DNA from: Zygnema cylindricum | Lineage: Eukaryota; Streptophyta; Zygnematophyceae; Zygnematales; Zygnemataceae | Direction: 5' to 3' | Length of the DNA: 16,389 bases | NCBI GenBank assembly: GCA_037447655.1 | Contig: JBBHKE010000330.1 | Span: 145,568 to 161,956, forward strand | Shown: positions 1 to 8,429 of the stretch, piece after piece | Layout: every line of letters starts with the position of its first letter | Position numbering within the stretch: the first letter of the stretch is position 1 | Position numbers and translations under genes: made by a program | The notes under the pieces: generated by a model | Told to the model about the DNA's origin: nothing | Database searches by the model: none | What the model saw: the letters and a program-made list of their open reading frames with translations, nothing else

Positions 1-805
1 CTCCTCTCTCCCTCTCACACTATCGCTTGTATCTCACACTTTTTAGAATGAGACACGACAATATCGATATAAAATGAAGGATTTTCAAAATATATATTTT
101 TTGAAATTTTTTAGGTTTTTATTTAATGGCAAATCGAGTGAGAAAAGTAGAAAAAGCGAAATCGGAAAACCATGGCGGAAATTCTTAAATCCGTGACGTC
201 GACGTTGTCACAAGTGAGTGTGACGTCACAACGTCACCAAACCCTAAACATTTGCAATTTCATAAAAATCTAGACGTCTACCACTGTCGCTATTTTTGTC
301 GGCGTCACCAATCGTCGGAAGTTTCGTAGTCGCCTTCAATCGTCACAAGTTGTACCTACGTCTACAGCCGTCACATGTCAAAGTTCCGATTTCATTTTCG
401 CACATTGGGACGCTCTTCAAAGTAGTACGGCGAATCTTCACTATAGTCCAAAATACTTTATCAAAGTACCGATTACATGGGGACGTACCCTTACTCAACC
501 GGTATTGATAACACGACATTTTGGCGTGACGTCGATTTTGTCTGGACTTTTATCATACCACTACAACCTCGTGAAATACAACAAATAGGATTGTACCACG
601 TGTCTCTTTCCTTTATCACCAGAGACGCCAATCCTAACTCAAAACCCTCAACGACTCAAGATCTTACACAAAAGACATCGACGGTCAATTCTCGTTGTCA
701 CCAGAGACGAAGGCGACTACAATGCTTTTCCCTTTTAGAAAAAGGACAAAGCAAAAAGTACAAAATTAACTAAATGTAATACGCATGAAAGCCAATAATT
801 ATGAC
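1..805. other. AT-rich intergenic DNA, no gene recognised
   Basis: I see no coding region that I can support. The longest open frames are under 100 codons and show no domain, biased composition or conserved motif. The stretch is rich in short TGACG/CGTCA words around 190-240 and 280-380, including a TGACGTCA palindrome, and has two copies of TCACCAGAGACG near 616 and 696. These may be remnants of an older repeat but form no clear unit. CpG dinucleotides are not obviously depleted. Confidence 0.6.
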
Positions 806-934
806 TTGTCGCGTTCCCTAAGAGTTGCAAAATAAATAGTGTACTACCGTGTCAGATTTGCGACGCTTTGTCGCGTTCCCTATGATTTGCGAAATGAATA
901 GCTAACAACAGTACCGTGTCAGATTTGCGACGCT
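806..934. repeat. Degenerate tandem duplication, about 62-67 bp unit
   Basis: Two adjacent units begin with TTGTCGCGTTCCCTA (806 and 868) and end with GTCAGATTTGCGACGCT (near 867 and 934). The first unit is 62 bp and the second 67 bp, with a small insertion in the middle of the second. The join makes a small hairpin (GCGAC, GTCGC arms). No coding content is visible. It is most simply an old local duplication or part of an unrecognised repeat. Confidence 0.75.
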
Positions 935-978
935 AATCATGATATCACGTGCTTCCACGATACCAAAGAGTACAAAGT

Positions 979-1079
979 ATTATGACGTTTTCACTACGCG
1001 GTTTGTAAAAACGCATTCTATCAAAACATACAGCTTCACGTCATTATGACGTTTGCACCACGCGGTTTGTGAAAACGCA
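979..1079. repeat. Pair of 37-bp direct repeats, 64 bp apart
   Basis: Two copies start with ATTATGACGTTT (979 and 1043) and end in AAAACGCA (1015 and 1079), with a few substitutions between them. They share the core ACGCGGTTTGT. They lie just left of the terminal-inverted-repeat element and right of the other duplication, so the 800-1080 segment may be a fragment of one larger, unnamed repeat. Confidence 0.7.
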
Positions 1080-1177
1080 GGTACATCATAACGGCATGTA
1101 TTAAATCATTTTTTGTACATTTTCGTTAGTACGTAACATTTCTGTACGTTAGCCACTCTATTTAAAATGTAACTATA

Positions 1178-1798
1178 CTATACCGCGAATCGTAATTAGA
1201 GTAAATTACTCTAATTCGGTCGCTCGAAATTTCGACTCTATCACATCAAATAGAGTAAACGATTCTATTTTTTTCATTATTATAATTTATGTAAGTTTAA
1301 TTAGTGTAAAAAATTGTAATATAGGTTTGTTTTAAATAGCGTGGAGTACGGACGACGTTCGACCGTGCAAAATTGTACTATTTTAAGTAAAAAGGTACAA
1401 ATAATGATTTAATAGAATTGTGCTCACACGTGAAATCGCACTAAACGAAAAATCAATCACATCGAAAAAAAGTCGTTTGCATAACTCTCGTCCGTCGACA
1501 GCATCGTCGTCAGTGTAAACACTAACTGACATTCAGCGCGACAAATATTACTAACGTCATAACGACGTCAATACTATACGGACTGACATATTTTGTACGC
1601 CTACGTAATTTAGTGTTCATAATTTCAGCGCGGAAATTTATTGCCGGCATAACCCAATATAGAGTACTTAAATAAATTAGAGTAAACTTCATCTGTGAAA
1701 AAGTTATATCACATAAATTTGAGTTCATTACTCTAGTTGTTTTCTCTGGTTTTTTTACTCTAATTTTTGTATTACTCTAATTACGATTCGCGGTGTAG
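1178..1798. mobile_element. Non-autonomous terminal-inverted-repeat DNA element
   Basis: The left end CTATACCGCGAATCG (from 1178) is matched, inverted, by the right end CGATTCGCGGTGTAG (to 1798). The repeat continues inward through TAATTAGAGTAA, giving arms of about 26 bp with one mismatch. The interior is AT-rich and has no coding frame I can support. The octamer TAGAGTAA or its complement TTACTCTA occurs seven times, all near the ends (1197, 1206, 1251 on the left; 1678, 1728, 1755, 1772 on the right). Such subterminal clusters are typical transposase-binding arrays in plant DNA transposons. I see no clear target duplication, so the superfamily is not settled; the CTA/CACTA-like tip would fit CACTA but this is weak. 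Confidence 0.7.
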
Positions 1799-1916
1799 AG
1801 TTGTTAACGTTGATTCAAAGAGTACCTTAAATAATGTAAAGAAAAATTTAGAGTTATTTACTCTTTTTAAGGTTTTCGGGTCAAAATTCGTGGTGACGGA
1901 ATTAGCGTTAATAACG
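1799..1916. other. Probable fragment of a second related terminal-repeat element
   Basis: This AT-rich stretch carries TAGAGTTATTTACTC near 1850, similar to the octamers of the element on its left. It leads into a target duplication and a copy of the same terminal repeat that resumes at 2543. The simplest reading is that 1799-1924 plus 2551-2564 is the right part of a second, related element that was later split by the hAT insertion at 1925-2542. Near 1900-1922 there is a short palindrome with AATTAGCGTT arms. Confidence 0.4.
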
Positions 1917-1924
1917 CTAATTAC
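1917..1924. repeat. Left 8-bp target duplication of hAT-type element
   Basis: CTAATTAC lies directly before the element start TAATGTTGGG and is repeated exactly after the element end. Eight base pairs is the hallmark length of hAT target duplications. Confidence 0.75.
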
Positions 1925-2542
1925 TAATGTTGGGTATCGAGGACCGTTTGCCGATATTCGATATATATCGAATTTCAGGTACCCGATAATCGATATATCG
2001 TTTCGATATATCGAAAATCAAAATATTGTGATATGTCGCCGATATATCGTATCGTCGATATATCGAGGCATTCAAAATTAAAAAATAAAATTTTTCACAG
2101 GTCTCCAAAGTCACGTGCCTTCGGACAAGGTGACCGTAAAATCTTTGCCGAAAAGAAGTACGGTTTTTATCCTGAAAGTCATAGAGTGAAGGAGATCTCT
2201 GAGGTACATTGACGCGGTACACTTGCGTAGTACACGTACGTAATATGCAAGTACGGATTTCCATACGAAAATGGTCGGTTTGTCGGTTACATTTTGCGGC
2301 GTCTACCTTTAAGTCATGGAACGCAAATCACGTTGTACGCCGCGTATCAGACAATTTGTCTTTATCGCTAAAATAACATATTATATAGAATATTAAATTT
2401 ATAAAATACTATATATCGCGATATATATCGCGATAATTTATGTTGGTCTCGGTACGATATATCGAGGATTCTGCTCGATCTACATTCGATATATCGAATA
2501 TCGAAATTATCGCGATATGAAATTACCCGATACGTAACACTA
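1925..2542. mobile_element. Non-autonomous hAT-type element (618 bp)
   Basis: The left end reads TAATGTTGGGTATCG and the inverted right end reads TAGTGTTACGTATCG, 12 of 15 identical. The element is bounded by perfect 8-bp duplications (CTAATTAC). The subterminal parts are filled with self-complementary words: six copies of CGATATATCG and two of CGATATATATCG, spread over about 1965-2050 and 2415-2500. No transposase frame is present, so it would need a transposase in trans. Its right end is similar (14 of 17) to the hAT end at 16355-16371, so both belong to related hAT families. Confidence 0.75.
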
Positions 2543-2564
2543 CTAATTACGATTCGCGGTGTAG
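2543..2564. repeat. Right target duplication plus third copy of the 1178/1798 terminal repeat
   Basis: The first eight bases (CTAATTAC, 2543-2550) are the right target duplication of the hAT-type element. They also form part of a terminal repeat that continues as GATTCGCGGTGTAG to 2564. This matches the right end of the 1178-1798 element base for base over the last 21 positions. The hAT-type element therefore inserted inside this repeat, which gives a relative age. Confidence 0.7.
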
Positions 2565-3379
2565 TGTAAATGGAAAATTATGATTAATAATACTATTTAA
2601 TGCAAAGAGACGTGACAGGTTATAGTCCACGTATTTAAACAATGTTGTTAGCTATGTTTTGTGGTTTTCGGCTATAAGTAGTAGCGACTTCTTAATACTA
2701 ATAACAATGAGTGGTGTAGTGGTACATCTCTTTTTGCAAAAAAACAGCTCGTGTACCTCTTATTTTTACTATTTTGTCTTTTTGCAATCTCCCTTTACGA
2801 ATATTTTTTTTCCTCGACAGTCACCTCCTTCAATGGATTTGTTCCTAATTGTGCGTTTAACTCTTATAATAATGCTTAAACCCTTATATTAATGTTTATT
2901 CTCTCACAAATCTATTTTTTTCGCTACAATTTTCGGACGGTTTTTCTTTCGACTACGATACTATGTTATGAATTATGCAAAAAAAGTCAATGTTCAATTA
3001 TGTATGTTTAAAAAATAAAAAAAAGCTTTCACATAGAAAATCAATTGAAAAAAAACACATTCTGATGAGCAAAAAAAACAACAAATATTTTGTAGTATAA
3101 AATATAGAAATAAATAAATAACAACATCGTTCTATTTTTGACTCTATTGTACAATTTCTCAACCTCAACCTTAAAACTACACAAAAATCTATAAATCTAA
3201 ATTTGGTATACATACGACGCTTTGGTAATTTGATAAAAATAAGCACTCCGGTTTTTAAAAAAAAAAAATAATAAAACTAGAAAAACTGTGAAATACAACA
3301 AAAATTTCAAAGGAAAACAAAACATGATAACTAATACTAAAAAAATAACAATAATTAGAAATCAAAACAAAATAAAAAA
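2565..3379. other. A/T-rich stretch, no gene recognised
   Basis: Very A/T-rich, with poly-A and poly-T runs (for example 3256-3270) and low-complexity open frames without recognisable domains. If the hAT transposase gene at 3380-4241 belonged to a complete element, its left terminus should lie here or further left, but I could not find a terminal repeat matching TAGTGTTGTGTATCGG. Confidence 0.5.
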
Positions 3380-4241
3380 CTATGCATTTAAAAGATCTCG
3401 GTTGGATCTAACACACAAAAGATCACTAACAATTGAAGCAGCTAGTGAGCTCCTCTTCTTTGTTATCGTGTTCCCGAAATCCGAAAAATTGCATTTGGAC
3501 ATGGAGTTAGAAGCCGGAATAGCTATAATAGATATAGCAACACCGGCTAAAACATGAAATCCTCCATCTTTCGCACGTACATTTGTTTTTCCACCATTCA
3601 AATATGTTAAAGTTTAATCTTTCGTCGTTGGTTAATTTTAAACCAAAATAACGTTTCATTTCGTTGTTAACGAGCGTTTTTTTGTCGGTGGTAATAAGAA
3701 CCTCATTTTGCTCATCGCTCTCACCAAAACAATTGTGGAAATCGTCTTTACTTTGCGATGTTTTTTGTTTTTTTGTGATACGTTGAGGACTACCGAAATC
3801 AACGTCATCACCGAGGTCGGTTGCGAGTTCTCGAAGTTTGACCCTTGCGCTTTCAATTTCGGTTTTAGATACCCCAATTATTTCAAGCTTTTGTTTTTGT
3901 CGGGGATCTAAGAGAGTCGCGACAATATGATACTCATGAAGGCCCCACTTCGGTAGTGCAAATTTCACAAAAAGTTGTTTCAACTTTTTGCAAGTTTAGG
4001 GAATCGGCGGGACATTATTTTTCACCGTCATTGTAAGATGTTTTTCTTATCTTACAATGGTTATGGAGAGACGATAGTTCAAACGAAACCAAATGTAAAG
4101 TTGGTTATTTGAATTTCTCCAATTTTAGGGTCGCTTCTTGGAACTTTTCCAAAAATCGTAAAAGTTCGGTAAGGTGAGTCTTATCGATACAAGCAAAAAG
4201 TATCAATTTATTTTTTGCTTGAGCGATAGGTCTTATCTCAT
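3380..4241 (-). pseudogene. hAT-family transposase, C-terminal part, frameshifted
   Basis: This encodes the second half of a hAT DNA transposase, the cut-and-paste enzyme of Ac/Tam3-like elements. Three successive frames carry the signature regions. Near 4110-4165 a segment LTELLRFLEKFQEATLKLE followed by PTLHLV matches the pre-C-terminal helix region, interrupted by a TAA at 4105-4107. At 3983-3570 the segment HEYHIVATLLDPRQKQKL is the conserved 'ATLLDPR' block, followed by FEWWKNK. After a frameshift near 3560-3570, IIAIPASNSMSK and ITKKRSSL with LLCVRSN form the C-terminal dimerisation domain. The stop is at 3380. At least two frameshifts and one stop make it a pseudogene. The upstream coding part was separated by the retrotransposon inserted at 4246/4247. 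Confidence 0.85.
4029..4059. other. Short perfect inverted repeat
   Basis: Arms CATTGTAAGAT and ATCTTACAATG (11 bp each) flank a 9-base spacer. It lies in the frameshifted part of the hAT transposase gene, between the PTLHLV block and the LLDPR block. No function is evident. Confidence 0.6.
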
Positions 4242-4246
4242 TCAAC
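4242..4246. repeat. Left target-site duplication of the retrotransposon
   Basis: TCAAC directly precedes the TG of the left LTR and pairs with TCAAT directly after the CA of the right LTR. Four of five bases match, as expected for an old 5-bp Ty3/gypsy duplication with one later substitution. Confidence 0.7.
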
Positions 4247-4328
4247 TGACAGAAGACAAATGAATCCGTACTACACTCGAGGCAAAAAGTTCTGCTCTGG
4301 AATGCGGCTAGATCCGCGGCTGGAAGTA

Positions 4329-4334
4329 TTTATT
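4329..4334 (-). promoter_or_regulatory. Possible polyadenylation signal in 3' LTR
   Basis: AATAAA on the minus strand, about 415 nt into the LTR in the direction of transcription and about 80 nt before its end. The same hexamer is kept in the other LTR (15484-15489). The position suits the R/U5 part of an LTR, but a six-base match in AT-rich DNA is weak evidence. Confidence 0.4.
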
Positions 4335-4587
4335 CGGTCCACCATTATAAGACAAAATCTTGAAAATGACACTAACTTGCCAGACTTTGACCTATCGTAA
4401 TTAATGGACGAAAAGTCAGCTTAGACTCAACTAAATCTCTACTGACGGCTACCAGCATAATCTAAATGCAAATCCGAAAAGTTACGTGGCAATCCACAAT
4501 GTACCCCCCAAAGGGGCTGGTGGCAAATGGTTCCTTGTAACGGAATTGCAACCTTTAAGACGGTAGAACTTTCTCATCCGGCCTCCG

Positions 4588-4599
4588 TTTGGCGCCAAA
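4588..4599. promoter_or_regulatory. Palindromic E2F-like site, 3' LTR
   Basis: TTTGGCGCCAAA is a perfect 12-bp palindrome and contains the E2F consensus TTTSSCGC on both strands. It lies about 155 bp from the transcription-upstream edge of the LTR, in the expected U3 region, and is identical in the other LTR copy although the LTRs have diverged by about 7%. E2F factors drive S-phase genes in plants and animals; binding here is inference. Confidence 0.5.
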
Positions 4600-4750
4600 T
4601 AAAGTGCTTTCCGCTCAGTTTAGGAAATAAAAGGATCTCGTCCGGCTTGGTGCACTCACTCCTCCGTACTCTAAAGACTGTACAGAGTAAAAAGGGCCCG
4701 GAAATCCTTGGTGATATAAAGGTATGCCTGAAAAGCACCTAAGCTTGACA

Positions 4751-5080
4751 GCTGTCGAGCGTGCCTGATAAACGTGAGGGAAGGGCCCAAAGCCCGGCGT
4801 CGTCGGCATTCGAGTCTTGCAAATAAAACTCAAATGCGAATGCTTCCAATAATAATGATCATGCCCACTATTGCCCACATCCCTCCCATAGACATGAATG
4901 CACAAATAGGAGGGGAAGAAGGACCGGGACTAGGAATGAAGGCATGGGAAGGCGAAAAGATCTCCCCTCCCCTTTCCTTTCCTTATCGAACCGGGAAAAG
5001 GGGGTTGGGTTTTTGGTTTATCGGGTCGGTGACCTGATTTCCCCCCCTCTTAGTCAATCGTGACTAAGAAAAATAAATAA
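4751..5080 (-). other. Retrotransposon 3' untranslated region
   Basis: The stretch lies between the stop after the PHD-like domain (TAA at 5081) and the 3' LTR. I see no gene. On the coding strand it contains a strong polypurine tract at 4961-4982 (runs of G and A only, GGAAAGGAAAGGGGAGGGGA), the best candidate for a plus-strand primer. It sits about 210 nt away from the LTR instead of touching it. A second, G-rich run lies near 5040-5050. Confidence 0.55.
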
Positions 5081-6657
5081 TTACCCGCCCAATTCGCAGT
5101 TCCTAGAGAACCATGGACTAGGGGATGGAGAACGTGGTTCCCACGAGGAGGGGAGGCAAGCTGAGTGCCAACACTGACCGCACTCATTGCAGACCAAGAT
5201 GTTGTGCTGCGGGGAGGACAGGTTGCAGTATGATGAACAGGAAAGAGGATCGGCAAAGTAAGTCAAGTGGAAAGTGGGCTTGTCTTCCAATCCTCAAAGG
5301 TGGCAAGGGGCCACATTGATCTGATTCTCTTTAATTCTCCGACCATCTTTCCATTCCAAAGTCAAAAATCCCTTGTTTGAAACTTCCACCACTTTCAAAA
5401 TCACCCATCCGGCAGAAATGTCAAGCATATCCTTTTTCTGTTGCATTCAATACACAATGTCTTCCAGCATAAATTGTCGCTGTCGGGGCACATAATCTCC
5501 GCTCCGGCGCTGGGAATACCACAATTGATCCCGGTGTTGTGTTGCCTTTAAATACCTTATGGCGAGAGGCATCTCTCTGTGGAAAATTTTAGCACGGTCG
5601 GCGATCAGTTTTTCGACGGTTCCCTTGTCATCCATTTTCGGGAGGACCACCGATTGGGCCGAGGCAGCCCCGGGCAGAATGGGATGTCGTCCGCATAAAA
5701 TGAAGTAAGGACTATAGGAGTGGAGAGAAGCCTGTCGGCTGAATCTGTATCCCATGGCAATCTAAGGCACCCTCTTGTCCCATTCTCCCAAGTCCTCTTC
5801 AACTGCATATTTCCGTAGTGACCGCTTCACTGTCTGTACGCACCTTTCGGCCAAACCGTCAGCTTGAGGGTGGTTGGGGTTGGTAAGTCAATGGTTGATG
5901 AGGCATTTCTCCAAAAGGTTGGTAAATTCTCCAGCGAATTTTGATCCCTGGTCTGTCAGAACTTCTGTCGGCGCTCCAAATTGTGACAGAACTCTCTGCA
6001 AGAAGGCGTCGGCAATGGACTTGGACTCCTTTCGGGGCAGAACCACAAGCTCTATCCATTTTGAGAAATGTTCAATCAAGACCAAAACGAAACGATTCCC
6101 ACATCGGCTGGTCAGAAAAAAGGTCCCAAAAGATCCAAAGACCACCGATAAAACATTCCCCGGATAAGAAGAGATTGAAGCTCAGTCTCGCCCTTTTTGT
6201 CAAAAGATGCCTTAACTCGATCGCAGGAAGAGCAAGTCTGTACAATTCGGTTGACTTGGGGCCGCAACCCGTGCTATCAATAAGAACCTGTAACTAGGGA
6301 AGTGGTGCGCTTTTGTCCGAAGTGTTCGCATTGCTTATGGAGATTGGTAATCAGAGTTTCTCGATCGGATGGAGGAGGAACCACTTTCCTTGTACCGTCT
6401 GACCATTTCCGGAGGAGAACGCCTCGGTCCCATTCATACGCCGCCATCCGGGTGTGAACTCGAGACAATTCAACTCCACCCAAATGGGGAAAAGAGGATC
6501 CTTGCTGGATGGATTGGAGAGCTTCGAAGTCATTCCAGATGTCTTTCCGTCCAGCTCCTATGGGTGCTTGCCCCTCAACATCCGCTGCAAAGGTTGACAA
6601 TGCCCCCCCAAATGGAGGAAGCCAAATTAAGGTGGAGGATGCTCGAATGAGTCCCAA
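5081..6657 (-). pseudogene. Integrase with C-terminal PHD-like finger (degraded)
   Basis: Integrase inserts the DNA copy into host chromatin. The N-terminal HHCC finger is readable: LHKQCEHFG supplies the two histidines and QTCSSC the two cysteines, with two adjacent stops (TGA 6277-6279, TAG 6274-6276) exactly where the family has a Trp-Trp pair. After a frameshift at a run of six A near 6116-6121 the core follows: LIEHFSKW (Glu where most families have the first catalytic Asp), LTDQGSKF (second Asp), and HPQADGLAE (Glu) 34 residues later. Next come IAMGYRFSRQ and SPYFILCGRHPIL, then a GDYV/VVEV/LEWKDGR C-terminal barrel ending VAPCHL. Further stops lie at 5888, 5762, 5447 and 5294. The frame ends at a TAA at 5081 after a PHD-like finger. 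Confidence 0.9.
5096..5239 (-). other. PHD-like zinc finger at integrase C terminus
   Basis: Downstream of the VAPCHL end of the integrase barrel, in the same frame, the protein has a Cys pair (CSSYC), then 12 residues later CNECGQCWHSAC, then a Pro/Ser spacer, Trp and a final Cys (WFSRNC) just before the stop. The core Cys-x2-Cys-x4-His-x2-Cys with a hydrophobic pair ahead of it and W-x-x-x-x-C at the end fits the Cys4-His-Cys3 pattern of PHD fingers. PHD fingers bind histone H3 tails. The seventh ligand is Ser (TCT, one base from the TGT Cys codon), and the first pair is spaced by three residues instead of two, so this copy is damaged. It is 47 residues long, close to the usual 50. Confidence 0.72.
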
Positions 6658-8378
6658 ACTGAGTTTGGGTCTTCGTCATGTCGAGCCCCGGTGGAATCCA
6701 GTGTAGAAGGATCAGGGTTTCGGCTAAGTCCGTCGGCATTCCCATAGATTTCCCCTGCCCGGTGGACAATGCTGAAATCAGATTCTTGCAGGATAAGCAC
6801 CCATATGGCGAGTTTGCCGGTCAACTTACTATTTTCCATGATCCATTTCAGGGGTTGGTGGTCGGTAATCAGTGTGAAATGGATCCCGTACAAATAAGGC
6901 CTGAAATGCTGGATGGCCCAAACAGCTGCCAGAAGCTCCCCATGATAACTTATATAATTCCCCTCAGCTCGGTTGTTGCTTTGGCTGGCGTAAGCCACCA
7001 CATATTCGGCCCCGGCGTCGTCAACTTGAGCCAAAACCGCTCCTTATCCAAACCTTCTCCAATCAGTGTAAAGGAGGAAAGGCCTCTGGTGATCAGGCAT
7101 TCAGAGCAGTGGGTGCTGCTTCAGGGCATCCTTTTAGCACTAGAAAGAGATCTGCTGTTCCTCGCCCCACTGCCATTCTTGATCTTTGCGCAAGAGCTTA
7201 TTTAGGGGCTGGGCGTGACTACTGAACTCGGGAATAAACCTGCGATAGTAGTTAGCTAGGCCGAGAAAGGTGCCCAAGGCAGAAATGTCCTGCGGGGGAG
7301 GAAGGGCGTCCAGGGCTGCAACCTTAACCATATGGGGACCCACTGTCCCGGGAGTCACCTCATGTGCGAGGTTAATATATTTCTGCACCCCAAAAATACC
7401 CTTGTCCGGGTGACATTTCAAGCCCGCTGCTTGAAAAGCCTGGAGAACGATTTGGATATGCTCTAGGTGTTCTTCAAAGGTCTTGGAGAATATTATCACA
7501 TCGTCGAGGTATCACCGGGCACAATTGATACCTCGGAGCGCTTCGTCCATGGCCCGTTGGAACTTGGCTGGTGCATTCTTCAGTCCGAAAGGCATGTACA
7601 TCCAGTCATAAAGTCTAGATCCTGGCCAGAATGCCGTTCTCTCCCGGTGTTTTGGTTCCATGGCAATCTGGTGGAATCCATTCTTCATGTCCAGGGTGGA
7701 GAAGATAGTGGTTCCAGCAAGAGAGTCGAATATCTCTTCCGGGGTTGGCATTGGATACCGGTCAGATATGGTGGCCGTGTTCAACATGCGGTAATCCCCA
7801 CACATTCGGAAATCCACAGTTTTCCCGGATGAGTCCTTCTTAGGAGGGAGAACTGTGGGGGAAGCAAACCCATGGAGTCCGATGCTTTCCTGAACCAACC
7901 CGGCGTCCACCAAAGTTTGGACTTTTGCGGTAATAAACTCCTTTTCCTTGAAGCTTAGGGGATACTGTTTCTGCCAGACAGTTGCGGTTTCGTCGATCAA
8001 GTCAATCCGAAAGGGGGTTCCTTTGTAGATTCCGACATCTGTTTTTGACCATGAGAAAACCTGATTTTTTATGGCCAAGAGTTTTGTTAGCTGCTCTTTA
8101 TGCTGATGGTCCAGCTGCTCCCCCAGAGTCCAGTCCATTTTTCTCGGCTCAACCGCGACACAAGCTTCCGGTGGTCTCCCCCAGAGGTTGATGTCGAATT
8201 CTAGCCCCACCTGTAGATCCGCCTCTACTCCTCCGGATAATACTTTACTACTGACAACTTCCTCTAAACTGTCCCCTTGTGAACTACTGTTCTCCCCCAC
8301 CGAAAAAACTCTAGGGTGTAGAATTTTTCTCCTCTCTCTCCCCCCCTCAAGCTGCAAAGTTGCTTGCATGGACAACAA
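6627..8378 (-). pseudogene. Reverse transcriptase and RNase H (degraded)
   Basis: This makes the DNA copy of the element RNA. In one reading frame: FRMCGDYRMLN, FSTLDMKNGFHQI (first catalytic Asp), MYMPFGLKNAPAKFQRAMD, and the YLDD catalytic box at 7500-7511, all typical of Ty3/gypsy. A TGA at 7512-7514 lies directly before YLDD at a position that is normally Trp in the family. RNase H follows: LYTDW (Asp), YHGELLAAVWAI (Glu), LITDHQPLKW (Asp), and ADGLSRN (Asp). Further stops at 7140, 7134, 7101 and 7044 fall between the RT connection and the start of RNase H. A frameshift near 6627-6650 leads into the integrase frame. The region upstream of about 8200 links to the methyltransferase domain and has no recognised motif. 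Confidence 0.93.
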
Positions 8379-8429
8379 TTTTGGAGCTTAGTGTAACTGC
8401 TCCGTGAATCTGGAGAATGGAGATTGGAA

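Larger units (their letters stand above)
4247..4750 (-). repeat. 3' LTR of the retrotransposon
   Basis: 504 bp, about 93% identical to the LTR at 15402-15906 by manual alignment (about 34 substitutions and one single-base indel). Read on the minus strand it begins TGTCAAGC and ends CTGTCA. The differences are roughly half transitions and half transversions and are clustered: an 84-bp block (4429-4512) has none. It contains a perfect TTTGGCGCCAAA palindrome and an AATAAA polyadenylation-like signal. Unexpectedly, no polypurine tract abuts its inner edge at 4751. Confidence 0.92.

Noticed and set aside
477-773. 98-codon plus-strand open frame starting with ATG
   Set aside because: No recognisable domain and no codon or composition signal; it lies in repeat-like AT-rich DNA and is of a length expected by chance.
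806-1079. CRISPR-like or satellite array
   Set aside because: Only two copies of each unit, with uneven spacing and no further repeats; these are local duplications in a eukaryotic setting.
1767-2264. Overlapping open frames of 104 and 115 codons on opposite strands
   Set aside because: They arise from CGATATATCG palindromes of the non-autonomous hAT element, which read as Ile/Tyr/Arg/Ser repeats on both strands.
6678-7205. 175-codon plus-strand frame
   Set aside because: It is the antisense shadow of the RNase H region, which has clear motifs on the minus strand.
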